Source: Acidobacteriota bacterium (GTDB lineage: Bacteria; Actinomycetota; Acidimicrobiia; Acidimicrobiales; SHLQ01). Taken from it: DNA of 15,080 nucleotides. Shown piece by piece: positions 1 through 6,769 of this stretch. The notes below the pieces were generated by a model that saw nothing but the letters and a program-made list of their open reading frames with translations, was not told where the DNA came from and did no database searches. Location: the NCBI GenBank assembly GCA_022562835.1, contig JADFOM010000031.1:1-15080 (forward strand). The letters are read 5' to 3'. Made by a program: the position numbers and the translations under genes. How positions within the stretch are numbered: position 1 is the stretch's first letter; the number at the start of each line of letters is the position of its first letter.

Positions 1-42
1 ATTGGTTCCAGCTGGTCACCGCCATCACCGACCCTCTTGTCT

Positions 43-94
43 GTTTTTCTGACCCCTGGAGTGCCCAAAACGGCATCCTAGGGGTCAGAAAAAC
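43..94. repeat. Long imperfect palindrome across the end of bioD
   Basis: A 15-bp perfect inverted repeat has arms GTTTTTCTGACCCCT (43-57) and AGGGGTCAGAAAAAC (80-94). It continues inward with GGA/TCC and TGCC/GGCA pairs to a six-base loop near 66-71, so almost the whole 52 bp can fold. The T-run is on the 5' arm and pairs with the A-run on the 3' arm on both strands, so no free U-tract follows the stem and it is not a textbook intrinsic terminator. The right arm supplies the last two codons and the stop of bioD. It may be a REP-like element or an unusual 3' end; I cannot decide from one copy. Confidence 0.8.
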
Positions 95-717
95 CGCAAG
101 GCGGACGCAAGGGCGTCGATCGAGGTCGTGACCTCGAGATGGTCGCGGTCGCGGAGCCACCCCAGGTTCGCGACATGGAGCGGATCGTCTGGGTCGAATC
201 GATTCAAGAACACGACGTGTGTTAGATCCCCCATCTCGATCGTTGCGCTGCGTACCGCGTTGATAACCCCGAGGCGCGCATCGGCGACCAGAACCACCCG
301 GTCGGGAGCGATCCGCTCGATCAGATCGAGATTGTGTCCGTCGTCGGCAAGGGGCGAGTAGACACCGCCTACCCCCTCGATCAGCCCGATGTCGACTCCG
401 TCGTCAAACGAACACGCCGCAACCAGCTCATCTAGGGTCGGCGCGCTCACGCCGAGCGATGCAGCGGCCATCGGTGGGGCCATTGGAACCGGCAAGGAAA
501 ATTGGCACACCGCCGATTCGAGTTCACCGCTGGCGGCACTCAGCACTTCTGAGTCCAGCGGGGCGGGGTCATCCGGATCAAACGACTGCACTGGCTTTCG
601 AGCCGATACGTTGACCCCTTCGGTGCGCCACCGCCTCAGCAGCGCGGCCGAGGCCCAGGTCTTTCCGACCTCGGTCTCGGTACCCACCACGAAGACGAGT
701 TGGTCAGGACGGGTCAA
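85..717 (-). CDS. bioD: Dethiobiotin synthetase BioD
   Basis: Cytosolic ATP-dependent carboxylase that closes the ureido ring of 7,8-diaminopelargonic acid to give dethiobiotin, the third step of the late biotin pathway. The 210-residue protein has the family P-loop GTETEVGKT (residues 12-20), the substrate lysine of ARKPVQS (K41) and the IEGVGGVYSPL motif (about 113-123). I take TTG at 717 as the start because GAGGAG lies 7 nt upstream and the frame reaches the P-loop at the usual distance. It overlaps the end of bioF by 14 nt, so translation is probably coupled. It is the last gene of the leftward biotin operon. The C-terminus ends inside a palindrome, so the final residues may have been remodelled. 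Confidence 0.95.
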   Translation of the reverse strand: MTRPDQLVFVVGTETEVGKTWASAALLRRWRTEGVNVSARKPVQSFDPDDPAPLDSEVLSAASGELESAVCQFSLPVPMAPPMAAASLGVSAPTLDELVAACSFDDGVDIGLIEGVGGVYSPLADDGHNLDLIERIAPDRVVLVADARLGVINAVRSATIEMGDLTHVVFLNRFDPDDPLHVANLGWLRDRDHLEVTTSIDALASALRFF

Positions 718-1822
718 TCGACATCTCCTCGAGGGCCGCGGCGAGCTGTTCGACCTCGTCGTTTGTGTGTGCAGCCGACAACGTCACCCGCAGCCGCGAT
801 GTTCCCGGAGCTACCGTTGGCGGACGGATGGCGGGGACCAGTAGACCCCGAGACTCCAACTCCGCTGACGCCGCGACAGCGGCGGTCTCGCTGCCGATCA
901 CAATCGGCAAGATCGGACTCGGATGACCAGGTCTGAAGCGATCGATGTGGCCGCGTAGCGTCGCGGTCAGCGCGGCACCTTCAGGAGACCGGACAACGGC
1001 CAGTGCAGCGGTCGCGGCGGCCATGTCGGGCGGCGTCGACGCAGTTGTGAATATGTATGAACGTGCCCGATTCACGAGCAGGTCGCAGAATGGTTTTGGA
1101 CCGGCGACGAAACCACCAAGGGAACCGAGCATCTTTGACAACGTGCCGATCCGCAGGATCTCTGCACCGGTCGAGTTGAGCTCGGGGAGTTCGAAGACGG
1201 CGTGAGCATCGTCGAGGATGAGCAGCGCGCTGTGTGCCGCGCACACCGACGCGAGCTCGGCGATTGGTGCCAGGTCACCGTCCATCGAGAAGATGCTGTC
1301 GCTCACGACGATCCCGCTGTCGCCAGACTCGGCGAGGATCGCGTCGACCCTTGCGACGTTGCGATGGTCGAAGATCTTCACCGGTGCTCGTGCCTGGCGG
1401 CATCCGTCGATGATCGACGCGTGGTTTAACTCGTCGGAGCAGATGACCGAAGCGTGCGCCCCGAAGGTAGTCATGGCGCCGAGGTTTGCCGCGAAACCGG
1501 TGGGGAAGAGCGTGGCTGAATCGGTACCTCGCCAGTCGGCCAACTCGGCCTCCAGGTCCGAATGCAGGGCCCGCGAGCCCACTATGAGGCGTGCCGAACC
1601 ACTGCCAGCACCGAGTTCGCATGCGGCAGTTGCTGCTGCCTGAGTGACGGCCCGGTGGGTGGCGAGACCCAGATAGTCGTTCGACGCGAACGAGACGATC
1701 TTTGCGTTTGTCGAACGTATCGAGCCACGGGGCCCCGTAAGGGCGAGGTCGCGTGGAGCGCGACGCTGGCCGGCTTCGTCGATGCCGACGAGTTCCTCCT
1801 CGACGATCTCGGCCCAATACAT
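704..1822 (-). CDS. bioF: 8-amino-7-oxononanoate synthase BioF
   Basis: PLP enzyme of the alpha-oxoamine synthase family that condenses pimeloyl thioester with L-alanine to form KAPA. The 372-residue protein shows FASNDYLGLA (45-54), GSGSARLIVGS (73-83), FPTGFAANLGA (106-116), the stacking histidine in ELNHAS (H134), the PLP aspartate in LDDAH (203-207) and the PLP lysine in GTLSKMLGSLGG (K230). After DDAH the usual G-T-G is replaced by AVFE and the following segment is a few residues short, so this is a divergent member. The ATG directly follows the bioA TAG with no gap. The ATG, the adjacent stop and full-length agreement with the family fix the start. Confidence 0.94.
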   Translation of the reverse strand: MYWAEIVEEELVGIDEAGQRRAPRDLALTGPRGSIRSTNAKIVSFASNDYLGLATHRAVTQAAATAACELGAGSGSARLIVGSRALHSDLEAELADWRGTDSATLFPTGFAANLGAMTTFGAHASVICSDELNHASIIDGCRQARAPVKIFDHRNVARVDAILAESGDSGIVVSDSIFSMDGDLAPIAELASVCAAHSALLILDDAHAVFELPELNSTGAEILRIGTLSKMLGSLGGFVAGPKPFCDLLVNRARSYIFTTASTPPDMAAATAALAVVRSPEGAALTATLRGHIDRFRPGHPSPILPIVIGSETAAVAASAELESRGLLVPAIRPPTVAPGTSRLRVTLSAAHTNDEVEQLAAALEEMSIDPS

Positions 1823-3157
1823 CTAGGCCGACTCCGTCTCGAAGACTGCTGCAATCGAATCCGCCAGAGTGTCCACGACCTCGTCCAGCTCGGTTGTGTC
1901 GAAACTCAATGGCGTCATGATCACGACCACCGCCCCTAGCGGTCGCAACAGAACGCCGCGTCGAACCGCTTCTGCACACACTCTGCGCGCCGCAAGCCCA
2001 GCGGTTAGCGACCCGTCGCCTGTTGCACGAAGCTCGACGCCGACCATCAACCCCTGCTGACGCACCGCGGCGACAGGGCCTAGAGGTGCAATGTCTTTAT
2101 CGAGGCGTCGTGTGAGGTGATCTGCTGAGAGCGCAACGTTTGAGAGGATGTCGCGTTCGACAAATAGCTCGAGGTGGCGCAATCCAACCGCACATCCCAG
2201 CGCATGACCGCTGAAGGAATGGCCGTGATAGAACGTCCGCTCGCCCAGATCCTCACCGAGAAATGTCTCATAGACGCGGTTGGCGACAACCGTCGCAGAC
2301 AACGGGATATAGCCGGCAGCGATGCCCTTGCCTAGGACCATGATGTCTGGGCGGATGGCGCAGATCTCCGATGCAAACATTGCGCCGGTGCGTCCGAACC
2401 CGGTCGCGACCTCGTCACAGATCACCGGGATTCCGAAACCTTGGGCAGTCTCCACAAATTGCCGCACGTCAGCGGGTTCGGCCACCAAGATGCCTGATGC
2501 GCCCTGCACGAGTGGTTCGAGTATCACCGCCGCGAGGGAATCGCCGTACTCGGTGAGGGCGCGAACCGCCTTTTCGGCCCAGTCGGGATCCGCATACCCG
2601 GGAGTCCGCGAGACGGGAAATCGCAGGGTGTCGAACAACTCGGTGCCGAAACCTCCTGCACCGAGCGCCAGCGATCCTACTGTGTCGCCGTGATAGGCAT
2701 CACCGAGCGCTAGGTAGCTAGTCCGCGAATGAATGCCTTGGTTGAACCAGAACTGAAAGGCGATTTTGAGCGCCTGCTCGACGGCGGCCGCACCATCAGA
2801 AGCAAACAGGATATGGGCCTGTTCGACCGGGACGATTTCGGCAAGCCGTTCCGCGAATTCGATCGTCGCCCGGTTGCCGTTTCCGAGCATCGTCGAGTGA
2901 GCGACACGATCGAGTTGAGCGTGAGCTGCCGCGGTCAGTTCGGGTTCCACATGGCCCATCGTGTTCACCCAGAGCGACGAAATCGCGTCTAGGTAACGTT
3001 TGCCGTCTACGTCTACGAGATGATGTCCGACGGCATGATCGACTATCACCGGCTCATTCTGCGCGTAGACGCTCATCTGTGTGAAGCCATGCCAGACGAC
3101 ATCGGCGTCGCGTGTGGTCCACTCCGCCGCTGTCGACGACCGAGACGGGTCACTCAT
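1823..3157 (-). CDS. bioA: Adenosylmethionine-8-amino-7-oxononanoate aminotransferase BioA
   Basis: Class III PLP aminotransferase that uses S-adenosylmethionine as amino donor to convert KAPA to 7,8-diaminopelargonate. Of the 444 residues, VWHGFTQM (21-28), GDAYHGDTVG (152-161), CDEVATGFGRTG (247-258), the PLP lysine in VLGKGIAAGY (K277) and FYHGHSFSG (309-317) match BioA rather than a generic aminotransferase. The frame is open upstream to 3253, but those 32 codons are basic and unlike the family. ATG at 3157 starts the conserved protein and overlaps the preceding gene by 8 nt (GATGAGTGA arrangement), so I use it. Its TAG abuts the bioF ATG. No separate promoter is visible, so it should be transcribed from the upstream crotonase-family gene. 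Confidence 0.95.
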   Translation of the reverse strand: MSDPSRSSTAAEWTTRDADVVWHGFTQMSVYAQNEPVIVDHAVGHHLVDVDGKRYLDAISSLWVNTMGHVEPELTAAAHAQLDRVAHSTMLGNGNRATIEFAERLAEIVPVEQAHILFASDGAAAVEQALKIAFQFWFNQGIHSRTSYLALGDAYHGDTVGSLALGAGGFGTELFDTLRFPVSRTPGYADPDWAEKAVRALTEYGDSLAAVILEPLVQGASGILVAEPADVRQFVETAQGFGIPVICDEVATGFGRTGAMFASEICAIRPDIMVLGKGIAAGYIPLSATVVANRVYETFLGEDLGERTFYHGHSFSGHALGCAVGLRHLELFVERDILSNVALSADHLTRRLDKDIAPLGPVAAVRQQGLMVGVELRATGDGSLTAGLAARRVCAEAVRRGVLLRPLGAVVVIMTPLSFDTTELDEVVDTLADSIAAVFETESA

Positions 3158-3962
3158 CGGCCGCACTCGAGCTCGACTCGATCTGGGGCCAGACCGGGTC
3201 TCGTTTGCCGAGAAACGCAGCCATACCCTCCGCTGCCACGTCATCGCCAGCATTGGCCGCCATCACGATCTTCGTGAGATCATAGGCGGCGCTCTCGGCG
3301 AGTTCGACCTGCTCGTAGAAGGCCTGCTTGCCGATGCCAATTGTGTGAGCGCTGAAGCGAGTGATCGACTCGATCAGCGTCGCGACCGCGTCGTCTAGAT
3401 CCTCACGGTCGACGACCCGATTGACCAGGCCCCATGCCGCTGCCGTCGTCGCGTCGATCGGTTCGCCGGTTAGCAACATCTCCATCGCCCTCTTGCGCCC
3501 GATGGCACGGCTAAGCGCGACCATAGGGGTCGAACAGAACAGCCCGATCTGTACACCAGGGGTCGCGAATTTAGATTCCCTCGAAGCGACGACGAGATCA
3601 CAGGAGGCAACCAGCTGGCAACCAGCCGCAGTAGCGACACCGTCTACCTTCGCGATGACCGGTTGAGGCACGGCATGAATGGCCAGCATCACCTCAGAGG
3701 AGAGGTCGAACAACATTTCGTAGTAGCCCGGGTCTCGGTCGACCATCTCGGAAAGATCGTGACCCGCAGAAAATGCCGGTCCGGACGCGGCGAGGACTAT
3801 CGCGTTGACCTCGCTGCTGGTGCCGAGAGAGTGCAGGAGGTCGCGTAGATGGTTGAGCGAGTCGAGCCCGAGGCTGTTGCGGCGTTTTGGATTGTTGAGG
3901 GTGATCGTGGCGACACCGGAGCTGATCGAACATTTTATGGTGTCGCTAGCTGGGACGGTCAT
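3150..3962 (-). CDS. Crotonase-fold (ECHDC3-like) protein heading the biotin operon
   Basis: A 270-residue enoyl-CoA hydratase/isomerase superfamily member. The CoA-binding and oxyanion segments are present: ASGPAFSAGHDL (59-70) and VDGVATAAGCQL (106-117), then FATPGVQIGLFCSTP (132-146), which resembles the ECHDC3 branch. Both glutamates of classical crotonase (E144 and E164 in rat) are replaced, by Q116 and G136, so ordinary hydratase activity is unlikely. ATG at 3962 is preferred over the longer frame to 4070, which would run through the bioB start. AATACT followed by GAGGCT sits directly before the ATG, suggesting a leaderless mRNA. The 8-nt overlap with bioA makes it the first gene of the bio operon. 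A role in pimeloyl-thioester supply is possible but unproven. Confidence 0.88.
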   Translation of the reverse strand: MTVPASDTIKCSISSGVATITLNNPKRRNSLGLDSLNHLRDLLHSLGTSSEVNAIVLAASGPAFSAGHDLSEMVDRDPGYYEMLFDLSSEVMLAIHAVPQPVIAKVDGVATAAGCQLVASCDLVVASRESKFATPGVQIGLFCSTPMVALSRAIGRKRAMEMLLTGEPIDATTAAAWGLVNRVVDREDLDDAVATLIESITRFSAHTIGIGKQAFYEQVELAESAAYDLTKIVMAANAGDDVAAEGMAAFLGKRDPVWPQIESSSSAADE

Positions 3963-3974
3963 AGCCTCAGTATT
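3963..3974 (-). promoter_or_regulatory. Probable leaderless promoter of the leftward bio operon
   Basis: On the minus strand AATACT (-10-like) is followed by six bases, GAGGCT, and then the ATG at 3962. That spacing puts the transcription start at the A of the start codon. No convincing -35 or Shine-Dalgarno is visible. The identical AATACT-N6-ATG arrangement occurs before the second crotonase gene at 6770. Confidence 0.5.
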
Positions 3975-4028
3975 CCCCAAATCGACCCTCTCGCCCGGTT
4001 CGGGTAGGTGCGCCGTATCGGTGGGCCC

Positions 4029-4040
4029 TACGATTGCGGC
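4029..4040 (+). promoter_or_regulatory. Probable leaderless promoter of bioB
   Basis: TACGAT (4029-4034) fits the actinobacterial TANNNT -10. It is followed by six bases and then GTG at 4041, so transcription would start on the initiation codon. The divergent bio operon start is only 78 bp away, so one regulator bound in between could control both sides. CCCG-GTT-CGGG at 3994-4004 is the only short dyad there. I see no clear BirA or BioQ operator. Confidence 0.55.
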
Positions 4041-5039
4041 GTGAATCGACCGCTGATCCAGTCCGCACACGACGCTCTGCTGACGCAGCGCCGCATGTTG
4101 AGCGCAGCCGAGCTCGATGCGCTATCGCGCGTCGAGGACAGCGCAGTGCCGGCCTTGGCCGCTCTCGCGCACGAGGTGCGGTTGTCATGGGTGGGTGAGA
4201 CGGTCGAGGTCGAGGGCATATTGTCGGCCAAGACCGGCGGCTGTCCCGAGGACTGCCATTTCTGTTCGCAGTCGGCCAGCTTCGACACCGAGGTGAAAGC
4301 CACGCCGTGGCTCGACACCGATGAGGTAATAGCTGCAGCAAAGGAGACTGCCGCGCTCGGCGCGTCGGAGTTTTGCATTGTCTTGGCCATCAAAGGCCCC
4401 GATGAGAAGGTGATGAATCGCATTCTCGAGCTCGTGCCGGTGATTCATGAGGCGGCAGGGATCAACGTGGCTGTGAGCGCAGGGATCCTCAATGCCGACC
4501 AGGCGAGACGGCTCGCCGAGGGCGGTGTTCACCGTTACAACCACAATCTCGAAACGGCTCGTTCGTTCTTTGGTGAAGTTGTGACCACCCACGGTTGGGA
4601 AGAGCGCTTCGAAACGTGCGAGCTCGTACGCAAGAACGGCATGGAGCTGTGCTGCGGTGCATTGTTGGGGATGGGGGAGAGTCATGAACAGCGACTCGAA
4701 CTCATCGAGGAGCTGCGAGCCGTGAAGCCGCACGAGGTGCCGATCAACTTCTTGAACCCGCGGCCGGGGACACCTCTGCAGATCCGCAAGCCGGTGGCTC
4801 CGATCGAGGCGATTCGGTGGATTGCGCTGTTCCGGCTCGGGTTGCCCTCGGTGATCCTGCGTTATGCGGGTGGGCGGGAGATCACCTTGCGCGACCTTCA
4901 GGCGATGGGCCTTACGTCTGGCATCAACGCGCTGATCGTCGGCAACTACCTGACGACGTTGGGACGTACACCAACTGAAGATCTTCAAATGCTCGAGGAT
5001 CTGAAGATGCCGATCGGTTCGTTGTCCGCTGCATTGTGA
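4041..5039 (+). CDS. bioB: Biotin synthase BioB (atypical auxiliary-cluster ligands)
   Basis: Radical SAM sulphur-insertion enzyme converting dethiobiotin to biotin. The 332-residue protein has the SAM [4Fe-4S] motif GGCPEDCHFCSQS (C68, C72, C75), YNHNLETA (166-173), VPINFLNPRPGTP (233-245) and ILRYAGGRE (272-280). Of the E. coli [2Fe-2S] ligands C97, C128, C188 and R260, the equivalents are C112, V145, C204 and R274. The second cysteine is therefore absent, and an extra one (C205) follows C204. GTG at 4041 is chosen because TACGAT lies six bases before it. An ATG at 4008 and another at 4095 are in frame but less well placed. A small cysteine-rich protein gene follows 24 nt downstream and probably assists it. 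Confidence 0.96.
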   Translation: MNRPLIQSAHDALLTQRRMLSAAELDALSRVEDSAVPALAALAHEVRLSWVGETVEVEGILSAKTGGCPEDCHFCSQSASFDTEVKATPWLDTDEVIAAAKETAALGASEFCIVLAIKGPDEKVMNRILELVPVIHEAAGINVAVSAGILNADQARRLAEGGVHRYNHNLETARSFFGEVVTTHGWEERFETCELVRKNGMELCCGALLGMGESHEQRLELIEELRAVKPHEVPINFLNPRPGTPLQIRKPVAPIEAIRWIALFRLGLPSVILRYAGGREITLRDLQAMGLTSGINALIVGNYLTTLGRTPTEDLQMLEDLKMPIGSLSAAL

Positions 5040-5063
5040 TGTTTCACGCCGGGTGAGGTCGCG

Positions 5064-5240
5064 ATGAGCGGCGGCTCTGCCTTTTGTATCGGTTGCGGCT
5101 CGCGCGACTGCTCAGGCTGTCTCCCGCCGCTCGATCCACCGCGGCACTGCTCGCTGTGCGGTGGCTGGCTGGCTGTGCGTGTCACCCCGATTGGCTGGCG
5201 GGCGCGATGTAAGGTGCACGGCGAGACGGCCAACGATTGA
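5064..5240 (+). CDS. bsaP: Biotin synthase auxiliary protein BsaP (58 aa)
   Basis: A 58-codon ORF starting with ATG 24 nt after the bioB stop, with a GAGG five bases upstream of the ATG. The protein is small and cysteine-rich: C8-x2-C11, C16-x2-C19, C29-x2-C32 and C49. Its core, LDPPRHC then CGGWLAVRVTPIGWRARC and a terminal KVHGE, matches what I remember of actinobacterial BsaP, a small iron-sulphur protein needed for BioB activity in mycobacteria (Rv1590 type). Position directly after bioB on the same strand supports this. It is shorter than most ORF cut-offs and easily missed. The cluster type and number cannot be told from sequence. Confidence 0.85.
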   Translation: MSGGSAFCIGCGSRDCSGCLPPLDPPRHCSLCGGWLAVRVTPIGWRARCKVHGETAND

Positions 5241-5295
5241 GGGGTCGACGCGCAGAGACAGGGTGCGACTGCGGTCTTTGTGAGAGTCTAGTGAG

Positions 5296-6312
5296 ATGCG
5301 CTTTCTACGACCCTTGAGCCTGCTCGCGGTATTCGTCTTGATCGCGGCCGGATGTGGTGATGACGATGTGTCCGGCTCCGCTGCATCGAGTGAGCTGCCG
5401 TCAACCGCTGAGATCGTCAACTGCGAGGAAGCCGGCCCCCTGGCGAAAGGCCCGGCCACCTTCGAGCACGATGGGATCCAACGCGAGTATGTGATTTCGG
5501 TGCCTAGCGCGGTCGTGGACGAGCCCGCGCCGCTGCTTTTCGACTTTCATGGCTTCGGCGGCGGCCCTGCGAGCCAGGAAGCCACTTCGCGACTTGGTGA
5601 ACTAGCGACCGAACGGGGCTACGTAGTGATCACACCACAGGGTGAACCCCTGACCGTCACCGCCGAGACGGCGGGTGGTATCGACACGAGCGAGGTTGAC
5701 GGGGTCGCCTTCTGGAACATTTTCGGTGCAGGCGGGATGACCCTCGGCGCAGATATCGAGGATCTTGGCGATATCGATCCAGACGAGATAGGTGCTGACG
5801 ATATTGGTTTCGTCGAAGCACTGCTCGATGATCTGGTCGGTCGGTCCTGCATCGACGAGTCACGTGTTTACGCGACAGGGATGTCCAACGGTGCCGGGAT
5901 GTCGACGACGCTGGCCTGTGAGCTAGGTAGTCGGTTTGCCGCAATCGCTCCTGTCTCGGGGGTCAACCTGACAGGTGACTGCACTGGAACGGGGTCCGTG
6001 TCGATCTTCGCGATTCACGGGGACGCCGACGCAATCGCTTCCTACGATGGCGATTACTTGTACGGCTTCGAGCTCGGTAACCCAGCCGTGCCCGACCGCA
6101 TGGCTCAGCTCTCCGATGTAATGGGCTGTGAGACCGCTCTTGGTGCCGTCGAACTCGACATGGGCGTAAGAGAAGAGGCGTGGACCGATTGCAGCGATGA
6201 TGTCGATGTCATGTTGTGGACTGTTGCGGGCGGCGAACACACCTGGGGCGGTGATTTCGAAACCAGCGAGGAATTGTTGGACTTCTTCGACGCGCACCGC
6301 CAGTCCGCCTAG
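5296..6312 (+). CDS. Secreted lipoprotein esterase, PHB-depolymerase/LpqC-like
   Basis: A 338-residue exported alpha/beta hydrolase. Residues 1-20 are a lipoprotein signal: RFLRP, a hydrophobic stretch and the lipobox LIAAGC, with C20 as lipidation site, then a D/S-rich tether. The catalytic set is visible: oxyanion HGFGG (85-89), nucleophile in GMSNGAG (S197), acid in HGDAD (D243) and base in GGEHTWGG (H315), in the order of the PHB depolymerase/feruloyl esterase family. An acidic stretch, DIEDLGDIDPDEIGADD (153-169), appears inserted before the conserved GF segment. Substrate is unknown: a short-chain polyester or phenolic ester is possible. It starts 55 nt after bsaP with no good Shine-Dalgarno, so it may have its own transcript. 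No terminator follows. Confidence 0.82.
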   Translation: MRFLRPLSLLAVFVLIAAGCGDDDVSGSAASSELPSTAEIVNCEEAGPLAKGPATFEHDGIQREYVISVPSAVVDEPAPLLFDFHGFGGGPASQEATSRLGELATERGYVVITPQGEPLTVTAETAGGIDTSEVDGVAFWNIFGAGGMTLGADIEDLGDIDPDEIGADDIGFVEALLDDLVGRSCIDESRVYATGMSNGAGMSTTLACELGSRFAAIAPVSGVNLTGDCTGTGSVSIFAIHGDADAIASYDGDYLYGFELGNPAVPDRMAQLSDVMGCETALGAVELDMGVREEAWTDCSDDVDVMLWTVAGGEHTWGGDFETSEELLDFFDAHRQSA

Positions 6313-6342
6313 TTTCGACGCCGGTCAGCCGAGCGGGTCAGG

Positions 6343-6735
6343 TCAGTCCCGTACGAGGTAGGCCGTGACCTGCAACGTCACGCCATCGGTCTTGCCATAG
6401 CCGACGGCGGTTGCGCTGTTGAGCCAGGCGAACGTTTCTGACGCTGTCTCGAACGAAATGAGTTCGCGGATTCCGTCGTCGCCGCTCACTCCGCTGCCGC
6501 GGTATGCGATCACCTCGTCGCCGGTGCCGATCCGAGCGCGCACATCGAGCTGTACGTGACCGGCACTGTCGACGGTGACGTAGTCGAAGCCCGATACCGG
6601 GCGCTCACCCTCCCAGTGTGGCGACGTTGCTGTGCCATGGAACTCGGCGTCGAGACGGAACCCGGCGGGACACGCGCCGATCATGTTCGATTCGATGTCT
6701 GCGGTGATGGTGAAGAACTCTTCGAGGTTGGCCAT
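6343..6735 (-). CDS. DUF3237 family protein
   Basis: A 130-residue protein of unknown function. It has the DUF3237 outline: an opening FFTITADI (7-14), a glycine-containing CPAGFR segment, a central GFDYVTVDSAGHVQLDVRAR beta-rich block and a C-terminal FAWLNSATAVGYG followed by a hydrophobic strand (VTLQVTAYLV). No catalytic motif, signal peptide or membrane segment is visible. The frame extends eight codons further to 6759, but ATG at 6735 is preferred because TACCGT lies exactly six bases upstream, giving a leaderless start. It is divergent from the crotonase-fold gene at 6770 and shares its promoter region, so the two may act on related CoA or acyl substrates; that link is inference. Confidence 0.75.
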   Translation of the reverse strand: MANLEEFFTITADIESNMIGACPAGFRLDAEFHGTATSPHWEGERPVSGFDYVTVDSAGHVQLDVRARIGTGDEVIAYRGSGVSGDDGIRELISFETASETFAWLNSATAVGYGKTDGVTLQVTAYLVRD

Positions 6736-6769
6736 GGGGGCACGGTAGCCGATCGGCAATACTGTTCAG
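6736..6769. promoter_or_regulatory. Divergent leaderless promoter pair
   Basis: This 34-bp gap carries two outward -10 elements ten bases apart. On the minus strand TACCGT (6747-6742) is followed by GCCCCC and the ATG at 6735. On the plus strand AATACT (6758-6763) is followed by GTTCAG and the ATG at 6770. Both have N6 spacing to the start codon and neither gene has a Shine-Dalgarno. The -35 region of each promoter must lie inside the other gene's -10 or coding start, so the two are likely co-regulated or mutually interfering. Confidence 0.55.

Noticed and set aside
3158..3253. Extra 32-codon N-terminus for bioA
   Set aside because: It is arginine-rich, lies within the preceding gene, and BioA homology begins at the ATG at 3157.
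3994..4004. CCCG-GTT-CGGG as a biotin operator
   Set aside because: Short GC-rich dyads are common at this base composition and it does not match a BirA or BioQ operator that I can recall.
4185..4988. A 267-codon minus-strand ORF opposite bioB
   Set aside because: bioB motifs on the other strand are unambiguous; the antisense product is low-complexity and rich in H, R and L.
6313..6342. Terminator between the convergent esterase and DUF3237 genes
   Set aside because: No stem with a following T-run on either strand in the 30-bp gap.
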